Shown here: piece after piece, positions 36,847 to 48,542 of the stretch
Layout of the letters: each line of letters starts with the position of its first letter
Position numbering within the stretch: position 1 is the first letter of the stretch
From: Paraburkholderia sp. BL23I1N1
GTDB lineage: Bacteria > Pseudomonadota > Gammaproteobacteria > Burkholderiales > Burkholderiaceae
Length of the DNA stretch: 64,000 nt
Assembly: GCF_003610295.1 (NCBI RefSeq)
Contig: NZ_RAPV01000001.1
Location: forward strand, 930,001-994,000
Reading direction: 5' to 3'
Notes under the pieces: model-generated
Database searches by the model: none
The model's input: the letters and a program-made list of their open reading frames with translations, nothing else
What the model was told of the DNA's origin: nothing
Made by a program: the position numbers and the translations under genes

Positions 36847-38001
36847 GTGTTGCCGTCATTTTCTCCCGCTCTGCTCGCGCTCGCCGACGGCACGGTCTTT
36901 CGTGGTTACTCGATCGGCGCCCCCGGGCATACGATCGGCGAAGTCGTGTTCAACACCGCTATCACCGGCTATCAGGAAATCCTGACCGACCCGAGCTACG
37001 CGCGCCAGATCGTGACCCTCACGTATCCGCATATCGGCAACGTCGGCGTGAATGCCGAAGACGTCGAAGCCACGAAAGTCCATGCCGCCGGCCTGATCAT
37101 CCGTGATCTGCCGGTTCTCGCGTCGAACTTCCGCATGGAGCGCACGCTCCCGCAATACCTGAAAGACGAAGGCGTGGTTGCCATCGCCGGTCTCGACACC
37201 CGTATGCTGACGCGCGTTCTGCGCGACAAGGGCGCGCAGAACGGTGCCATTCTGGCCGGCTCGGATGACGAGGCGAAGGCAATCGAACTCGCGCGCTCGT
37301 TCCCGGGTTTGTCGGGCATGGACCTCGCGAAGGTCGTGTCCACGAAGGAAACGTATGAATGGACCCAGACCGAGTGGCGTCTGGGCTCCGGCTACGGCAC
37401 GCAGAACGCGCCGAAGTACCGCGTGGTCGCGTTCGATTACGGCGTCAAGTACAACATCCTGCGCATGCTGGCCGAGCGCGGTTGTCACGTCACCGTGCTG
37501 CCGGCACAAGCCTCCGCGGCTGACGCGCTGGCGCTCAATCCGGACGGCATCTTCCTGTCGAACGGCCCCGGCGATCCGGAGCCGTGCGACTACGCGATTC
37601 GCGCCACCAAAGAGTTGATCGAGCGCGGCATCCCAACCTTCGGCATCTGCCTTGGCCACCAGATCATGGGCCTCGCCGTCGGCGCCAAGACCATGAAGAT
37701 GAAGACGGGCCACCACGGCGCGAATCATCCGGTGAAGGATCTGGACGATGGCCGTGTGGTCATCACGTCGCAGAACCACGGTTTCGCGGTCGACGCCGAC
37801 ACGCTGCCGGCCAATGCCAAGGTCACGCACATCTCGCTGTTCGACGGCACGCTGCAAGGCTTCGCGCTGACCGACAAGCCGGCGTTCTGCTTCCAGGGCC
37901 ACCCGGAAGCGTCGCCCGGTCCGCACGACATCGCCTATCTGTTCGATCGCTTCACGGCGTTGATGGACACGAAGAAGGCCGGCAAGACCGCAGCGGCTTA
38001 A
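36847..38001 (+). CDS. carA: Carbamoyl-phosphate synthase small subunit
   Basis: Glutaminase subunit that hydrolyses glutamine and passes ammonia to CarB for pyrimidine and arginine synthesis. The 384-residue protein has the N-terminal small-subunit domain and a class I glutamine amidotransferase domain with Cys268 in [11 protein letters not shown] and the His/Glu of GHPEASPGP. It starts at GTG 36847, with AAGGAG six bases before; the encoded [15 protein letters not shown] is the family N-terminus, so the longer open frame is not used. carB follows 164 bases later. Confidence 0.96.
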   Translation: MLPSFSPALLALADGTVFRGYSIGAPGHTIGEVVFNTAITGYQEILTDPSYARQIVTLTYPHIGNVGVNAEDVEATKVHAAGLIIRDLPVLASNFRMERTLPQYLKDEGVVAIAGLDTRMLTRVLRDKGAQNGAILAGSDDEAKAIELARSFPGLSGMDLAKVVSTKETYEWTQTEWRLGSGYGTQNAPKYRVVAFDYGVKYNILRMLAERGCHVTVLPAQASAADALALNPDGIFLSNGPGDPEPCDYAIRATKELIERGIPTFGICLGHQIMGLAVGAKTMKMKTGHHGANHPVKDLDDGRVVITSQNHGFAVDADTLPANAKVTHISLFDGTLQGFALTDKPAFCFQGHPEASPGPHDIAYLFDRFTALMDTKKAGKTAAA

Positions 38002-38165
38002 AGGCTTCGGCAGCGATAGCTTGAAAGCGCCCCGGCGGCGCGCGGCTCGCAACGCGATTGGCGCACTCAGCGCACGCAAGGCGAGCCGCACACAACAGAG
38101 CGCGCGCAACGGTGAAACGACGCGCGCCGACGGAAAGAATTCAGGAATACATTAGCGAGAGCGTT

Positions 38166-41100
38166 ATGCCCAAGCGGACAGATATCAAGAGCATCCTCAT
38201 CATCGGCGCGGGTCCGATCATCATCGGCCAGGCGTGCGAGTTCGACTACTCGGGCGCGCAGGCATGCAAGGCGCTGCGTGAGGAAGGCTACAAGGTCATT
38301 CTCGTCAACAGCAATCCGGCGACGATCATGACCGACCCGAACACGGCCGACGTGACCTACATCGAGCCGATCACGTGGGAAGTGGTGGAGCGCATCATCG
38401 CCAAGGAGCGCCCGGACGCGATACTGCCGACCATGGGCGGCCAGACCGCGCTGAATTGCGCGCTGGATCTCCACGCGCATGGCGTGCTGGACAAGTACAA
38501 GGTCGAGCTGATCGGCGCCTCGCCGGAGGCGATCGACAAGGCGGAAGACCGCCAGAAGTTCAAAGACGCGATGACCAAGATCGGCCTCGGTTCGGCCAAA
38601 TCGGGCACCGCGCATTCGATGGAAGAAGCACTGCAGGTGCAGGCCGACATCGCTGTGCAAACGGGCAGCGGCGGCTATCCGGTCGTGATCCGTCCGTCGT
38701 TCACGCTGGGTGGTTCGGGCGGCGGTATCGCCTACAACCGCGACGAATTCGAAGAGATCTGCAAGCGCGGCCTCGATCTGTCGCCCACGCGCGAACTGCT
38801 GATCGAAGAATCGCTGCTCGGCTGGAAAGAGTACGAGATGGAAGTGGTCCGCGATAAGAAGGACAACTGCATCATCGTGTGCTCGATCGAAAACCTGGAC
38901 CCGATGGGCATCCACACCGGCGACTCGATCACCGTCGCGCCGGCGCAAACGCTGACCGACAAGGAATATCAGATCCTGCGTAACGCATCGCTCGCCGTGC
39001 TGCGCGAGATCGGTGTGGACACGGGCGGGTCGAACGTGCAGTTCTCGATCAATCCGGTCGATGGCCGGATGGTCGTGATCGAAATGAATCCGCGCGTGTC
39101 GCGCTCGTCGGCATTGGCGTCGAAAGCCACGGGCTTTCCGATCGCCAAGATCGCGGCGAAGCTCGCGGTCGGCTACTCGCTCGACGAGCTGAAGAACGAA
39201 ATCACCGGCGGCCAGACCCCGGCGTCGTTCGAACCAACGATCGACTATGTCGTCACCAAGATCCCGCGTTTCGCGTTCGAGAAATTCCGCGAAGCCGATT
39301 CGCGCCTGACCACGCAGATGAAGTCGGTCGGCGAAGTAATGGCGATTGGCCGCACCTTCGAGGAATCGTTCCAGAAGGCGCTGCGCGGCCTGGAAGTGGG
39401 TGTGGACGGTCTGGATGAAAAGACCACTAGCCGCGACGAGATCATCCGCGAGATCGGCGAAGCCGGTCCGGATCGCATCTGGTACGTGGGTGACGCGTTC
39501 CGTATCGGCATGACGCAACAGGAAATCTTCGAAGAAACCTCGATCGACCCGTGGTTCCTCGCGCAGATCGAACAGATCATTCTGAAGGAAAAGGCGTTGG
39601 CCGGCCGTACGCTGGCGAGCCTGTCGAAGGAAGAGCTCAAGTACCTGAAGCAAAGCGGCTTCTCGGACCGCCGTTTGGCCAAGCTGCTCGGCGTGAAGCC
39701 GGCAGAGGTGCGCCAGCGCCGTATCGAGTTGAACGTGCGCCCGGTCTACAAGCGCGTCGACACGTGCGCGGCCGAGTTCGCCACGAAAACTGCCTACATG
39801 TACTCGACCTACGAGGAAGAGTGCGAAGCGAACCCCACGAACAACAAGAAGATCATGGTGCTGGGTGGCGGCCCGAACCGGATCGGCCAGGGTATCGAGT
39901 TCGACTACTGCTGCGTGCACGCCGCGCTCGCCATGCGCGAAGACGGCTACGAAACGATCATGGTCAACTGCAACCCTGAAACCGTTTCGACCGACTACGA
40001 CACGTCCGATCGTCTGTACTTCGAATCGCTGACGCTCGAAGACGTGCTCGAAATCGTCGACAAGGAAAAGCCGGTCGGCGTGATCGTTCAGTACGGCGGT
40101 CAAACGCCGCTGAAGCTCGCGCTCGATCTGGAGGCGAACGGTGTGCCGATCGTCGGCACTTCGCCGGACATGATCGACGCCGCCGAAGACCGCGAGCGTT
40201 TCCAGAAGCTGCTGCAAGACCTCGGCCTGCGTCAGCCGCCGAACCGTACCGCGCGTGCCGAAGACGAAGCCCTGAAGCTCGCCGAGGAAATCGGCTATCC
40301 GCTGGTGGTGCGTCCGTCGTACGTGCTGGGCGGCCGCGCCATGGAAATCGTCCACGAGCCGCGCGACCTCGAGCGCTATATGCGCGAGGCCGTGAAGGTG
40401 TCGAACGATTCGCCGGTGCTGCTCGACCGCTTCCTCAACGACGCGATCGAGTGCGACGTGGATTGCATCTCCGATGGCGAAGCCGTGTTCATCGGCGGCG
40501 TGATGGAGCACATCGAACAGGCGGGCGTCCATTCGGGCGACTCGGCTTGCTCGTTGCCGCCGTACTCCCTGTCGAAAGAAACCATTGCCGAACTGAAGCG
40601 TCAGACCGGTGCAATGGCCAAGGCACTGAACGTGATCGGCCTGATGAACGTGCAGTTCGCGATCCAACAAGTGCCGCAGTCTGATGGCACGAAAGAAGAC
40701 GTAATCTACGTGCTGGAAGTGAATCCGCGTGCATCACGCACGGTGCCGTACGTGTCGAAAGCGACCAGCCTGCCGCTCGCGAAGATCGCAGCGCGCGCCA
40801 TGGTCGGCCAGAAGCTCGCTGATCAGGGTGTGACGAAGGAAATCGATCCGCCGTACTTCAGCGTGAAGGAAGCCGTGTTCCCGTTCGTCAAGTTCCCGGC
40901 AGTCGATCCGGTGCTCGGACCAGAAATGCGTTCGACCGGTGAAGTGATGGGCGTGGGCCAGACGTTCGGCGAAGCGTTGTTCAAGTCGCAACTCGCGGCC
41001 GGTTCGCGTCTGCCGGAGTCGGGCACGGTGCTGCTGACCGTGATGGACGCTGACAAGCCGAAGGCCGTCGAAGTCGCGCGCATGCTGCACGAACTCGGCT

Positions 41101-41420
41101 ACCCGATTGTCGCGACCAAGGGCACGGCTGCCGCGATCGAAGCGGCCGGCGTGCCGGTCAAGGTCGTCAACAAGGTGAAAGACGGCCGTCCGCACATCGT
41201 CGACATGATCAAGAACGGCGAAATCGCGCTGGTCTTCACGACCGTCGACGAAACCCGTGCGGCGATCGCCGACTCGCGCTCGATCCGCATGAGCGCCCAG
41301 GCGAACAAGGTCACGTACTACACGACGATGTCCGGCGCACGGGCCGCAGTTGAAGGTTTGCGCTATTTGAAGAACCTGGAAGTCTATGATTTACAAGGCC
41401 TCCACGCTCGCCTAAACTAA
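38166..41420 (+). CDS. carB: Carbamoyl-phosphate synthase large subunit
   Basis: Makes carbamoyl phosphate from bicarbonate, ammonia and two ATP. At 1084 residues it is full length, with two homologous ATP-grasp halves (the second starts near [18 protein letters not shown]), each with an ERFQK/DRQKF-type hinge and a Gly-rich loop ([12 protein letters not shown] and [13 protein letters not shown]). The C-terminal MGS-like allosteric domain ends the protein. ATG 38166 ([23 protein letters not shown]) is chosen; the frame is open further upstream. It forms a pair with carA. Confidence 0.97.
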   Translation: MPKRTDIKSILIIGAGPIIIGQACEFDYSGAQACKALREEGYKVILVNSNPATIMTDPNTADVTYIEPITWEVVERIIAKERPDAILPTMGGQTALNCALDLHAHGVLDKYKVELIGASPEAIDKAEDRQKFKDAMTKIGLGSAKSGTAHSMEEALQVQADIAVQTGSGGYPVVIRPSFTLGGSGGGIAYNRDEFEEICKRGLDLSPTRELLIEESLLGWKEYEMEVVRDKKDNCIIVCSIENLDPMGIHTGDSITVAPAQTLTDKEYQILRNASLAVLREIGVDTGGSNVQFSINPVDGRMVVIEMNPRVSRSSALASKATGFPIAKIAAKLAVGYSLDELKNEITGGQTPASFEPTIDYVVTKIPRFAFEKFREADSRLTTQMKSVGEVMAIGRTFEESFQKALRGLEVGVDGLDEKTTSRDEIIREIGEAGPDRIWYVGDAFRIGMTQQEIFEETSIDPWFLAQIEQIILKEKALAGRTLASLSKEELKYLKQSGFSDRRLAKLLGVKPAEVRQRRIELNVRPVYKRVDTCAAEFATKTAYMYSTYEEECEANPTNNKKIMVLGGGPNRIGQGIEFDYCCVHAALAMREDGYETIMVNCNPETVSTDYDTSDRLYFESLTLEDVLEIVDKEKPVGVIVQYGGQTPLKLALDLEANGVPIVGTSPDMIDAAEDRERFQKLLQDLGLRQPPNRTARAEDEALKLAEEIGYPLVVRPSYVLGGRAMEIVHEPRDLERYMREAVKVSNDSPVLLDRFLNDAIECDVDCISDGEAVFIGGVMEHIEQAGVHSGDSACSLPPYSLSKETIAELKRQTGAMAKALNVIGLMNVQFAIQQVPQSDGTKEDVIYVLEVNPRASRTVPYVSKATSLPLAKIAARAMVGQKLADQGVTKEIDPPYFSVKEAVFPFVKFPAVDPVLGPEMRSTGEVMGVGQTFGEALFKSQLAAGSRLPESGTVLLTVMDADKPKAVEVARMLHELGYPIVATKGTAAAIEAAGVPVKVVNKVKDGRPHIVDMIKNGEIALVFTTVDETRAAIADSRSIRMSAQANKVTYYTTMSGARAAVEGLRYLKNLEVYDLQGLHARLN

Positions 41421-41450
41421 GGCTTCGACTTCCTGTCCAAGATGTAAGTG

Positions 41451-41544
41451 CCGCGGTTAAGCGGCGTTCCGCAGGTGCTGTGGCCCGGGTTTTGCCCGGA
41501 ACGTCAGCTCCCACGGAATGCACTTAACCGCGGTGATTTTTTTT
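41451..41544 (+). terminator. Structured terminator-like element between carB and greA
   Basis: CCGCGGTTAAG (41451-41461) pairs perfectly with CTTAACCGCGG (41523-41533), followed by A and eight T (41537-41544). Between the arms lie 61 bases that can form further hairpins: CCGGG/CCCGG around 41485-41499, GCGG/CCGC near 41461-41472, or the competing CGTTCCG (41464-41470) with CGGAACG (41497-41503). It ends 27 bases before the greA ATG, so it may be the carAB terminator, a greA attenuator, or both. Confidence 0.7.
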
Positions 41545-41571
41545 ACGGCTATTTTTTGCATAGAGTTGTTT

Positions 41572-42048
41572 ATGAGCACTGTTCCATTGACTAAGCGCGG
41601 CGCGGAAATGTTGCGCGATGAATTGCAGCGCCTGAAATCGGTTGAGCGTCCCTCGGTGATCAATTCGATCGCGGAAGCGCGTGCCCAGGGCGATCTGTCG
41701 GAGAACGCGGAATACGACGCGGCGAAGGAAAAGCAGGGCTTCATCGAAGGCCGTATTGCCGAAATCGAATCGAAGCTGGCCGGTGCGCAGGTGATCGACC
41801 CGGCGGCGGTCGAAGCAGACGGGCGCGTGGTGTTCGGCGCAACGCTCGAACTTGAAGACCTCGATTCGGGCGCCAAGGTCAAATACCAGATCGTCGGCGA
41901 CGACGAAGCGGACATCGACCACGGTCTGATCTCGATCAGCTCGCCGATCGCGCGCGCATTGATCGGCAAGTCGGAAGGCGACGTTGCATCGGTGCAGGCA
42001 CCGGGCGGCGTCCGCGAGTACGAAATCATCGCGGTTAGCTACGTTTGA
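41572..42048 (+). CDS. greA: Transcription elongation factor GreA
   Basis: Rescues backtracked RNA polymerase by stimulating transcript cleavage in the secondary channel. The 158-residue protein has an N-terminal coiled coil (to about residue 75) whose tip includes the acidic pair in [14 protein letters not shown], and a C-terminal FKBP-like domain. ATG 41572 ([18 protein letters not shown]) is the family start. It stands directly behind the structured element at 41451 and ahead of a DUF4149 gene that overlaps its end. Confidence 0.97.
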   Translation: MSTVPLTKRGAEMLRDELQRLKSVERPSVINSIAEARAQGDLSENAEYDAAKEKQGFIEGRIAEIESKLAGAQVIDPAAVEADGRVVFGATLELEDLDSGAKVKYQIVGDDEADIDHGLISISSPIARALIGKSEGDVASVQAPGGVREYEIIAVSYV

Positions 42049-42068
42049 AGGCGGCCCCGGTGTCCTTG

Positions 42069-42578
42069 ATGCCGCATCGACTGTTCCGCCTGCTGACGGT
42101 AGTGTGGGTCGGTAGTCTGTTGACTATCGGCTATGCCGTCGCGCCGGTGTTGTTTACGTCGCTCGACCGCACGACAGCGGGTGCTGTGGCGGCGCAACTG
42201 TTTCGCATCGAGGGCGTGCTGGGCGCGGTGTGCGGCATTTTGCTGCTGGTTCTGGCGAACCTGCTGGTTCGCCGCGGCAGTGAGGTCTATCGTCGTTTGC
42301 GCTGGTTGATCGCCGGTATGCTGGTGTGCGTGCTGGTGGGCTACTTTGCGTTGCAGCCGTTCATGAATGCCATGCGCATTGCCGCGCTGGAAGCGGGCAG
42401 CGACGTCGGTCATTCGGCTTATGCGACACGCTTTGGCATTCTGCACGGCGTGTCGAGTCTGTTTTACCTGATTGAAAGCCTGCTGGGTGTGGCGCTGGTG
42501 TGGAAGCTGCCGGCGAGCGTCGGCGTCGTGACGGCGAAGCAGGGCGCTCGCAATGCAGCGAGTAAGGTAACCGGTTAA
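42069..42578 (+). CDS. DUF4149 membrane protein
   Basis: A 169-residue protein with four hydrophobic segments, resembling the DUF4149/TMEM205-like family (start RLFRLLTVVWVGSLLTIGYAVAPVLF). The frame is open from TTG 42045, which overlaps greA; ATG 42069 or GTG 42060 are the likelier starts. This gene is common between greA and yhbY in this genus group. Its function is not established. Confidence 0.8.
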   Translation: MPHRLFRLLTVVWVGSLLTIGYAVAPVLFTSLDRTTAGAVAAQLFRIEGVLGAVCGILLLVLANLLVRRGSEVYRRLRWLIAGMLVCVLVGYFALQPFMNAMRIAALEAGSDVGHSAYATRFGILHGVSSLFYLIESLLGVALVWKLPASVGVVTAKQGARNAASKVTG

Positions 42579-42717
42579 GTGATACGGTTACGGCTTGCTC
42601 GAGCGGGTTCACTTGTAGCGAGCGTCGCTCAAGCGGCATGTTCTGGGCAAAGTTGGCCAGTCGGCCTGAGCCGTTCATACCAAGGTGCGGACGCCGCCCG
42701 CACCCCTCATCATTCGC

Positions 42718-43248
42718 TTATTTCGACGACTGATGCGCGCGTTTCGCGCTGGTCTGGCGCTTCTTGGCGCGCTTGATGTTGCCGCCTTGCGTGACGCGTT
42801 CATTGCCGCGCACCACGACTGCCTTTGCCTTCGGCTTGCGCATCGGAATTTCGCTGGGTTTGACCACCGTGACCACGCGCGGTGCGCGGCCTTTACCCGG
42901 TTTGGCTTCGACAGCCGCTTCGCGGGCGCTCGGCAGGGCGCCACGCTTGGCCTTAACAGCCGGTTGCGCTGCCGCTTCCGGCTTCCAGATCACCAGCAGC
43001 TTGCCGATATGCTGGATCGGCGCGGCGTTCAGCGTGTCGCAGATCTGTTCGTAAATGGCGATGCGCTCTTCGCGTTCGTCGCCGAATACACGGATTTTGA
43101 TCAGTTGATGCGCGCCAAGGTGGACCTTGATTTCCGACAGCACAGCGTCGGTCAAGCCTTCGGCGCCGACGAGCACGACCGGTTTGAGCGCATGTGCCTG
43201 GGAGCGCAACTCGGCGCGTTGGTCGGAAGAGACTTTAAGGGCTGGCAT
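42718..43248 (-). CDS. yhbY: CRS1/YhbY-family RNA-binding protein
   Basis: The N-terminal 100 residues form a CRM domain (KVSSDQRAELRSQAHALKPVVLVGAEGLTDAVLSEI in pieces), with the RNA-contact loop VGAEGLT corresponding to the family GxxG. YhbY associates with pre-50S particles. A basic Lys/Arg/Ala-rich tail of about 75 residues follows and makes the protein (176 residues) longer than the ~97-residue E. coli form. It is divergent from rlmE, as in many proteobacteria. Confidence 0.9.
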   Translation of the reverse strand: MPALKVSSDQRAELRSQAHALKPVVLVGAEGLTDAVLSEIKVHLGAHQLIKIRVFGDEREERIAIYEQICDTLNAAPIQHIGKLLVIWKPEAAAQPAVKAKRGALPSAREAAVEAKPGKGRAPRVVTVVKPSEIPMRKPKAKAVVVRGNERVTQGGNIKRAKKRQTSAKRAHQSSK

Positions 43249-43430
43249 GGAAAGTGGGAGACTCGACTAAAATGGCGGCACCTGCATTTCCGAGAGATTC
43301 GGCCAATAGCGCAGGGCGGCGCGTCAGAACAACAGAATCGCGGATGACCGCCAGTTTTGGCGGTGGCCGCGCGAATTAACCGCGTATTATCCCCTAAAGC
43401 GCCACATTTCGCAGTAAGAGTTCACCTTCA

Positions 43431-44093
43431 ATGGCAAAAAACAAGTTCAACACGGCGTGGTTGCATGATCACATCAACGACCCGTACGTCAAAATGGCGC
43501 AGCGGGAGGGCTATCGCGCCCGCGCAGCCTACAAGCTGAAGGAAATCGACGAGCAGGACAAGCTCATCCGGCCGGGTCAGGTGATCGTCGACCTCGGCTC
43601 CGTACCGGGCAGTTGGAGCCAGTACGCCCGCAACAAGCTCGCCAAGGGTTCGCAGCGCGACGCCGAGCGCGAGGGCGGCATCGACGGCACGATCATCGCG
43701 CTGGACATGCTGCCGATGGAGCCTATCGCCGACGTCCATTTCATTCAGGGCGACTTCCGCGAAGACTCGGTTCTCGAGCAACTCGAAGAATTAGTCGGGG
43801 AACGCCAGGTTGATCTTGTAATTTCGGATATGGCGCCCAACCTGTCGGGAGTGGCGGTGGCGGATGCCGCGCGAATCGAGCATCTGTGCGATATCGCGAT
43901 GGAATTCTCGCAAAACCACCTGAAGCCGGATGGTGCCCTTTTAGTCAAATGTTTTCATGGCAGCGGTTATAGCCAGATTGTCGAAAAGTTCAAGCGCCAG
44001 TTCAAGGTGGTGGCGGCCCGCAAGCCAAAAGCTTCGCGGGACAAATCGTCAGAAACGTTTATTTTGGGTAAGCATCTCAAGCGGCCCGCATAG
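43431..44093 (+). CDS. rlmE: 23S rRNA 2'-O-methyltransferase RlmE (FtsJ)
   Basis: Methylates the 2'-OH of U2552 (E. coli numbering) in 23S rRNA during late 50S assembly. The 220-residue protein has SAM motif [11 protein letters not shown]; the usual AAPG is SVPG here, an accepted variant. The catalytic K-D-K-E set is seen in [21 protein letters not shown] and SETF. ftsH follows, the conserved pair of proteobacteria. Confidence 0.95.
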   Translation: MAKNKFNTAWLHDHINDPYVKMAQREGYRARAAYKLKEIDEQDKLIRPGQVIVDLGSVPGSWSQYARNKLAKGSQRDAEREGGIDGTIIALDMLPMEPIADVHFIQGDFREDSVLEQLEELVGERQVDLVISDMAPNLSGVAVADAARIEHLCDIAMEFSQNHLKPDGALLVKCFHGSGYSQIVEKFKRQFKVVAARKPKASRDKSSETFILGKHLKRPA

Positions 44094-44281
44094 GCGCGCT
44101 GCAGGAAGGTTCCGCATCTGCCGATAATGTGCCATGGCGCCGGAGATTGGCGCTCTGACGGCCCGCTACGCTATTTATGTGGTAGTGAATCGTTATGGCG
44201 GGGGTCTGCGGACTGGATTAGAATGCTTTCGTGGTGCCGCAAGGCAAATGTAGGCGCCCGTCTAAGTGAAGGAGTGGTGCT

Positions 44282-46171
44282 TTGAACAACAATATGTTTT
44301 CGAAAGCAGCAGTGTGGCTGGTTATCGCACTGGTGCTGTTTACGGTGTTCAAGCAGTTCGACAAGCCCCGTGTCCAGGAAGGCGTTTCCTATTCGCAGTT
44401 CATGGACGACGCGAAGAACGGCAAAGTCAAGAACGTCATTGTCCAGGGACGGAACCTCACGGTCACTCCAGCAGACGGCCAGAAGTACCAGATCGTGTCG
44501 CCCGGGGACATCTGGATGGTCGGCGATCTGATGAAGTATGGCGTTCAGGTGAGCGGCAAGGCTGATGACGAACCGAATGCGCTGGTGTCCGCGCTGTACT
44601 ACCTCGGACCGACGATCCTGATCATCGGCTTCTGGTTCTACATGATGCGACAGATGCAGGGAGGCGGGAAAGGCGGTGCGTTCTCGTTCGGTAAATCCCG
44701 TGCACGTCTGATCGACGAAAATAACAACGCAATCAATTTCACCGACGTCGCGGGTTGCGACGAAGCGAAGGAAGAAGTTTCCGAACTGGTCGATTTCCTG
44801 CGCGATCCGCAGAAGTTCCAGAAACTGGGTGGGCGCATTCCGCGCGGCGTGCTGCTGGTCGGCCCGCCGGGAACCGGTAAGACGCTGCTGGCGCGCGCTA
44901 TCGCCGGTGAGGCGAAGGTGCCGTTCTTCAGCATCTCGGGTTCGGACTTCGTGGAAATGTTCGTGGGTGTCGGTGCGGCCCGTGTGCGCGACATGTTCGA
45001 GCAGGCCAAGAAGCATGCGCCGTGTATCGTGTTCATCGACGAAATTGACGCGGTCGGCCGCCATCGTGGCGCCGGCATGGGCGGCGGTAACGACGAACGC
45101 GAACAGACCTTGAATCAGATGCTGGTCGAGATGGACGGCTTCGAAGCGAACTCGGGCGTGATCGTGATCGCTGCCACGAACCGTTCGGACGTACTGGACA
45201 AGGCGCTGCTGCGTCCGGGCCGTTTCGACCGTCAGGTGTACGTCGGTCTGCCGGACATCCGCGGCCGCGAACACATCATGAAGGTTCACCTGCGCAAGGT
45301 GCCGATTTCGAACGACGTCGACGCAGCAGTGATCGCACGTGGCACGCCGGGCTTCTCGGGCGCCGATCTGGCGAACCTGGTCAACGAAGCAGCCCTGTTC
45401 GCGGCTCGCCGCGGCAAGCGCATCGTTGAAATGAACGACTTCGAAGACGCGAAAGACAAGATTTTCATGGGTCCGGAGCGCAAGTCGGCCGTGATTCGCG
45501 AAGAATCGAAGCGTGCTACGGCGTATCACGAGTCGGGTCACGCGGTCATCGCCAAGCTGTTGCCGAAGGCCGATCCGGTGCATAAGGTCACGATCATCCC
45601 GCGCGGCCGTGCGCTGGGCGTCACGTGGCAGTTGCCGGAGCATGACAACGAAACGTATTCGAAGGACTACCTGCTGGACCGCCTCGCGATCCTGTTCGGT
45701 GGCCGCGTTGCGGAAGAGCTGTTCTTGAACCTGATCAGCACCGGCGCATCGGACGACTTCAACAAGGCAACGGCTACGGCCCGCGCCATGGTGGCTCGCT
45801 TCGGTATGACGGACGCGCTCGGACCGATGGTCTACGTCGACGACGAAAACGACGCAACGCCGTTTGGCCGTGGCTTTACGCGCACCATTTCGGAAGCGAC
45901 GCAACAGAAGGTCGACGCGGAAATCCGCCGCGTGCTCGACGAGCAGTACAACCTCGCCAAGCGCCTGCTGGACGAGAACCGCGACAAGGTCGAAGCAATG
46001 ACCGCCGCGCTGATGGAGTGGGAAACGATCGACGCCGATCAGATCAACGACATCATGGCAGGCCGTCCGCCGCGTTCGCCGAAGAGCTCGCCGCCGTCGG
46101 CAAGCGACGCTTCGTCGGGCGGTAGCCCGGGCACCGAAGTCAAGCCGGGCAGCGCGACCGCGCCGGCCTGA
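44282..46171 (+). CDS. ftsH: ATP-dependent zinc metalloprotease FtsH
   Basis: Membrane-anchored hexameric protease that degrades misfolded membrane proteins and regulatory substrates. The 629-residue protein has two membrane helices (about 9-21 and 103-120) around a periplasmic segment, Walker A GPPGTGKT at 194-201, Walker [13 protein letters not shown], the SRH block and zinc motif HESGH at 416-420. The start is TTG 44282 with GGAG nearby, giving the conserved [15 protein letters not shown] 44294 is an alternative. folP follows after a terminator-like stem. Confidence 0.97.
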   Translation: MNNNMFSKAAVWLVIALVLFTVFKQFDKPRVQEGVSYSQFMDDAKNGKVKNVIVQGRNLTVTPADGQKYQIVSPGDIWMVGDLMKYGVQVSGKADDEPNALVSALYYLGPTILIIGFWFYMMRQMQGGGKGGAFSFGKSRARLIDENNNAINFTDVAGCDEAKEEVSELVDFLRDPQKFQKLGGRIPRGVLLVGPPGTGKTLLARAIAGEAKVPFFSISGSDFVEMFVGVGAARVRDMFEQAKKHAPCIVFIDEIDAVGRHRGAGMGGGNDEREQTLNQMLVEMDGFEANSGVIVIAATNRSDVLDKALLRPGRFDRQVYVGLPDIRGREHIMKVHLRKVPISNDVDAAVIARGTPGFSGADLANLVNEAALFAARRGKRIVEMNDFEDAKDKIFMGPERKSAVIREESKRATAYHESGHAVIAKLLPKADPVHKVTIIPRGRALGVTWQLPEHDNETYSKDYLLDRLAILFGGRVAEELFLNLISTGASDDFNKATATARAMVARFGMTDALGPMVYVDDENDATPFGRGFTRTISEATQQKVDAEIRRVLDEQYNLAKRLLDENRDKVEAMTAALMEWETIDADQINDIMAGRPPRSPKSSPPSASDASSGGSPGTEVKPGSATAPA

Positions 46172-46191
46172 TAGGCGACCATTAGAAAGTG

Positions 46192-46223
46192 CGGGCCGGT
46201 GTGTTTTCACACCGGCCCGTTTT
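46192..46223 (+). terminator. Terminator-like hairpin after ftsH
   Basis: Perfect 12-base stem CGGGCCGGTGTG / CACACCGGCCCG (46192-46203 and 46208-46219) with a TTTT loop and a TTTT tail, 17 bases before the folP ATG. It may end ftsH transcripts partially or lower folP expression. Confidence 0.8.
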
Positions 46224-46240
46224 GCATTTATCCGTTTTAC

Positions 46241-47155
46241 ATGATTGACCGCTACGTGTCGAAAGTCGAAATTCCTTCTCTTCCCATCCCCGAACCGCTG
46301 CAATGCGGCCGCTTCAAGCTGACCTTTGAACGCCCGTTGATCATGGGCATCCTGAACGTCACGCCCGATTCTTTTTCCGATGGCGGCCAGTACGCGATGC
46401 GCGACGAAGCGCTGCGTCAGGCCGAGCGCATGATGCTCGACGGCGCGGACATCATCGACATCGGCGGCGAGTCGACCCGCCCGGGTGCGCCGCCGGTGCC
46501 GCTCGACGAAGAGCTGGAGCGGGTGATCCCGTTGATCGAACAGCTGCACGGCGCGAATGTGCCGCTGTCGATCGATACGTACAAGCCGGAAGTGATGCGC
46601 CGCGCGCTGGCTGCGGGCGTCGACCTGGTCAACGACATCTGGGGTTTCCGGATGCCAGGCGCGATCGATGCCGTGCGCGACAGCGAGTGCGGTTTGTGCG
46701 TGATGCATATGTTCGGTGAGCCGCAGACCATGCAACTTCGTGAGCCCGACTATAAAGACGTGGTGAGCGAGGTCCGGCAGTTTCTCGAAGAACGGGTGGC
46801 AACCCTGACCCAGGCGGGCATCGCTCGTGGGCGCATCAGCGTGGATCCGGGCTTTGGCTTTGGCAAGGCGGTGGTCGAACACAATTACGCGCTGCTTGCG
46901 CACCTGCCGGACACGGCGCCGCGGGCCGAGCCGCCGTACCCCATTCTCGCCGGCATGTCGCGCAAGTCGATGGTCGGCGCGGTGGTCGGTCGTCCGGCGC
47001 CGGAGCGCGTTGCGGGCAGCATTGCCGCAGCGGTATGTGCCGCCGAACGCGGCGCGGCCATTTTGCGCGTGCACGATGTCGCGCAAACAGCAGATGCATT
47101 GAAAGTATGGGCAGCCATGCGCGACGCGGCGAACCACAGCCGCGCGCGTGGCTGA
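46241..47155 (+). CDS. folP: Dihydropteroate synthase
   Basis: Joins 7,8-dihydropterin pyrophosphate and p-aminobenzoate in folate synthesis; the target of sulfonamides. The 304-residue TIM barrel has the signatures GILNVTPDSFSDGG, DIGGESTRPGAPPV, SIDTYKPEV and GMSRKSM. The start is taken at ATG 46241, after the hairpin; the open frame reaches further upstream into it. It is followed 28 bases later by glmM, the usual neighbour. Confidence 0.95.
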   Translation: MIDRYVSKVEIPSLPIPEPLQCGRFKLTFERPLIMGILNVTPDSFSDGGQYAMRDEALRQAERMMLDGADIIDIGGESTRPGAPPVPLDEELERVIPLIEQLHGANVPLSIDTYKPEVMRRALAAGVDLVNDIWGFRMPGAIDAVRDSECGLCVMHMFGEPQTMQLREPDYKDVVSEVRQFLEERVATLTQAGIARGRISVDPGFGFGKAVVEHNYALLAHLPDTAPRAEPPYPILAGMSRKSMVGAVVGRPAPERVAGSIAAAVCAAERGAAILRVHDVAQTADALKVWAAMRDAANHSRARG

Positions 47156-47183
47156 CCCCAAAGACCAAGGAGGAACATAAAAG

Positions 47184-48542
47184 ATGGCACGTCGATATTT
47201 TGGAACAGACGGGATTCGGGGCAAGGTCGGCGAAGGGCCCATTACACCGGAGTTCGTACTACGGCTCGGCTACGCCGCCGGCAAAGTGCTCGCGGGCGCG
47301 GACCGCTGGGCCAGAACGGGCGCGCGGCCAACGGTGCTGATCGGCAAAGACACACGGGTGTCGGGCTATATGCTCGAAGCCGCGCTCGAAGCGGGTTTTT
47401 CCGCGGCGGGCGTTGACGTTATGCTGGCCGGGCCGATGCCGACCCCGGGGATCGCCTATCTGACGCGCGCACTGCGGCTCGCCGCGGGTGTCGTGATCAG
47501 CGCGTCGCACAACCCGTACTACGACAACGGCATCAAATTCTTCTCCGCCGACGGCAACAAGCTGCCCGACGAAGTGGAATTGCAGATCGAAGAACAACTC
47601 GATCTGCCGCTCGCATGCGCCGCCTCCGAGCAGCTCGGCAAGGCGCGGCGTCTTGACGACGCAGCCGGCCGCTACATCGAATTTTGCAAGAGCACCTTCC
47701 CGGCAGCGTTCGACTTGCGCGGCCTGAAGCTGGTGGTCGACTGCGCGCACGGTGCCGCGTACGACGTTGCGCCGCACGTGTTCCACGAACTCGGCGCCGA
47801 TGTGATTCCGATCGGCGTCGCGCCGAACGGTTTCAACATCAACGACGGCGTCGGCGCGACCGCTCCGGACGCACTGGTGCGCGCAGTGCGCGCGAACCAC
47901 GCGGACCTTGGCATCGCACTCGACGGCGACGCCGACCGGCTGCAGGTCGTGGACGCGGCCGGCCGCCTGTATAACGGCGACGAGCTGTTGTACGTGCTGG
48001 TCAAGGACCGGATGGCGACCGACGGTAAGGTGGAAGGCGCGGTCGGCACTTTAATGACCAACATGGCAATCGAAGTCGCGCTACAGAAAGCCGGCGTGAA
48101 GTTCGTCCGCGCGGCGGTGGGCGACCGTTACGTGCTCGAGCAGTTGCGTGAGCACGGTTGGCAACTGGGCGCAGAAGGTTCCGGCCATATTCTCTCCCTT
48201 GACCGCCATTCGACCGGCGACGGTATCGTGTCGGCCCTGCTGGTGCTGGCCGCAATGAAGCGCAGCGACAAAACGCTCGCCGAATTGCTCCACGGCGTCA
48301 CGCTGTTTCCGCAGAAGTTGATCAATGTGCGGATGCAGCCCGGCGCGGACTGGAAGGGCAGCGACGCGATCCACCGCGCCATCAGCAAGGCCGAAGAAGC
48401 GTTGAACGGCAGCGGCCGCGTGCTGATTCGCGCTTCGGGCACCGAACCGGTTCTGCGCGTGATGGTGGAAGCGGAAAATGTCGACGACGCGGTTCACCAC
48501 GCCGAAACGATCTCCGACGCCGTCAAGCTGGCGACTGCCTAG
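47184..48542 (+). CDS. glmM: Phosphoglucosamine mutase
   Basis: Converts glucosamine 6-phosphate to glucosamine 1-phosphate for UDP-GlcNAc, the precursor of peptidoglycan and LPS. The 452-residue protein has the phosphoserine loop [12 protein letters not shown] with Ser108, the metal-binding DGDADR, the sugar-binding GEGSGH-type EGSGHI and the phosphate-binding RASGTEP. GGAGG precedes the ATG. It completes the ftsH-folP-glmM run. Confidence 0.97.
   Translation: MARRYFGTDGIRGKVGEGPITPEFVLRLGYAAGKVLAGADRWARTGARPTVLIGKDTRVSGYMLEAALEAGFSAAGVDVMLAGPMPTPGIAYLTRALRLAAGVVISASHNPYYDNGIKFFSADGNKLPDEVELQIEEQLDLPLACAASEQLGKARRLDDAAGRYIEFCKSTFPAAFDLRGLKLVVDCAHGAAYDVAPHVFHELGADVIPIGVAPNGFNINDGVGATAPDALVRAVRANHADLGIALDGDADRLQVVDAAGRLYNGDELLYVLVKDRMATDGKVEGAVGTLMTNMAIEVALQKAGVKFVRAAVGDRYVLEQLREHGWQLGAEGSGHILSLDRHSTGDGIVSALLVLAAMKRSDKTLAELLHGVTLFPQKLINVRMQPGADWKGSDAIHRAISKAEEALNGSGRVLIRASGTEPVLRVMVEAENVDDAVHHAETISDAVKLATA

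Noticed and set aside
38067..40670. An 867-codon minus-strand open frame over carB
   Set aside because: Same codon-bias shadow; carB is full length and conserved.
43372..43398. Possible sigma-32 promoter before rlmE (CCCCTAAA)
   Set aside because: The -35 side has no CTTGAA match at 13-15 bases; the heat-shock link is only by analogy with E. coli.
44120..44127. GCCGATAA, a perfect sigma-28 -10 box before ftsH
   Set aside because: No TAAA -35 is found 15 bases upstream and ftsH is not a motility gene.
44171..47242. A 1023-codon minus-strand open frame over ftsH and folP
   Set aside because: It is the shadow of highly biased GC codons on the opposite strand; no ribosome binding site or family features, while ftsH and folP are certain.
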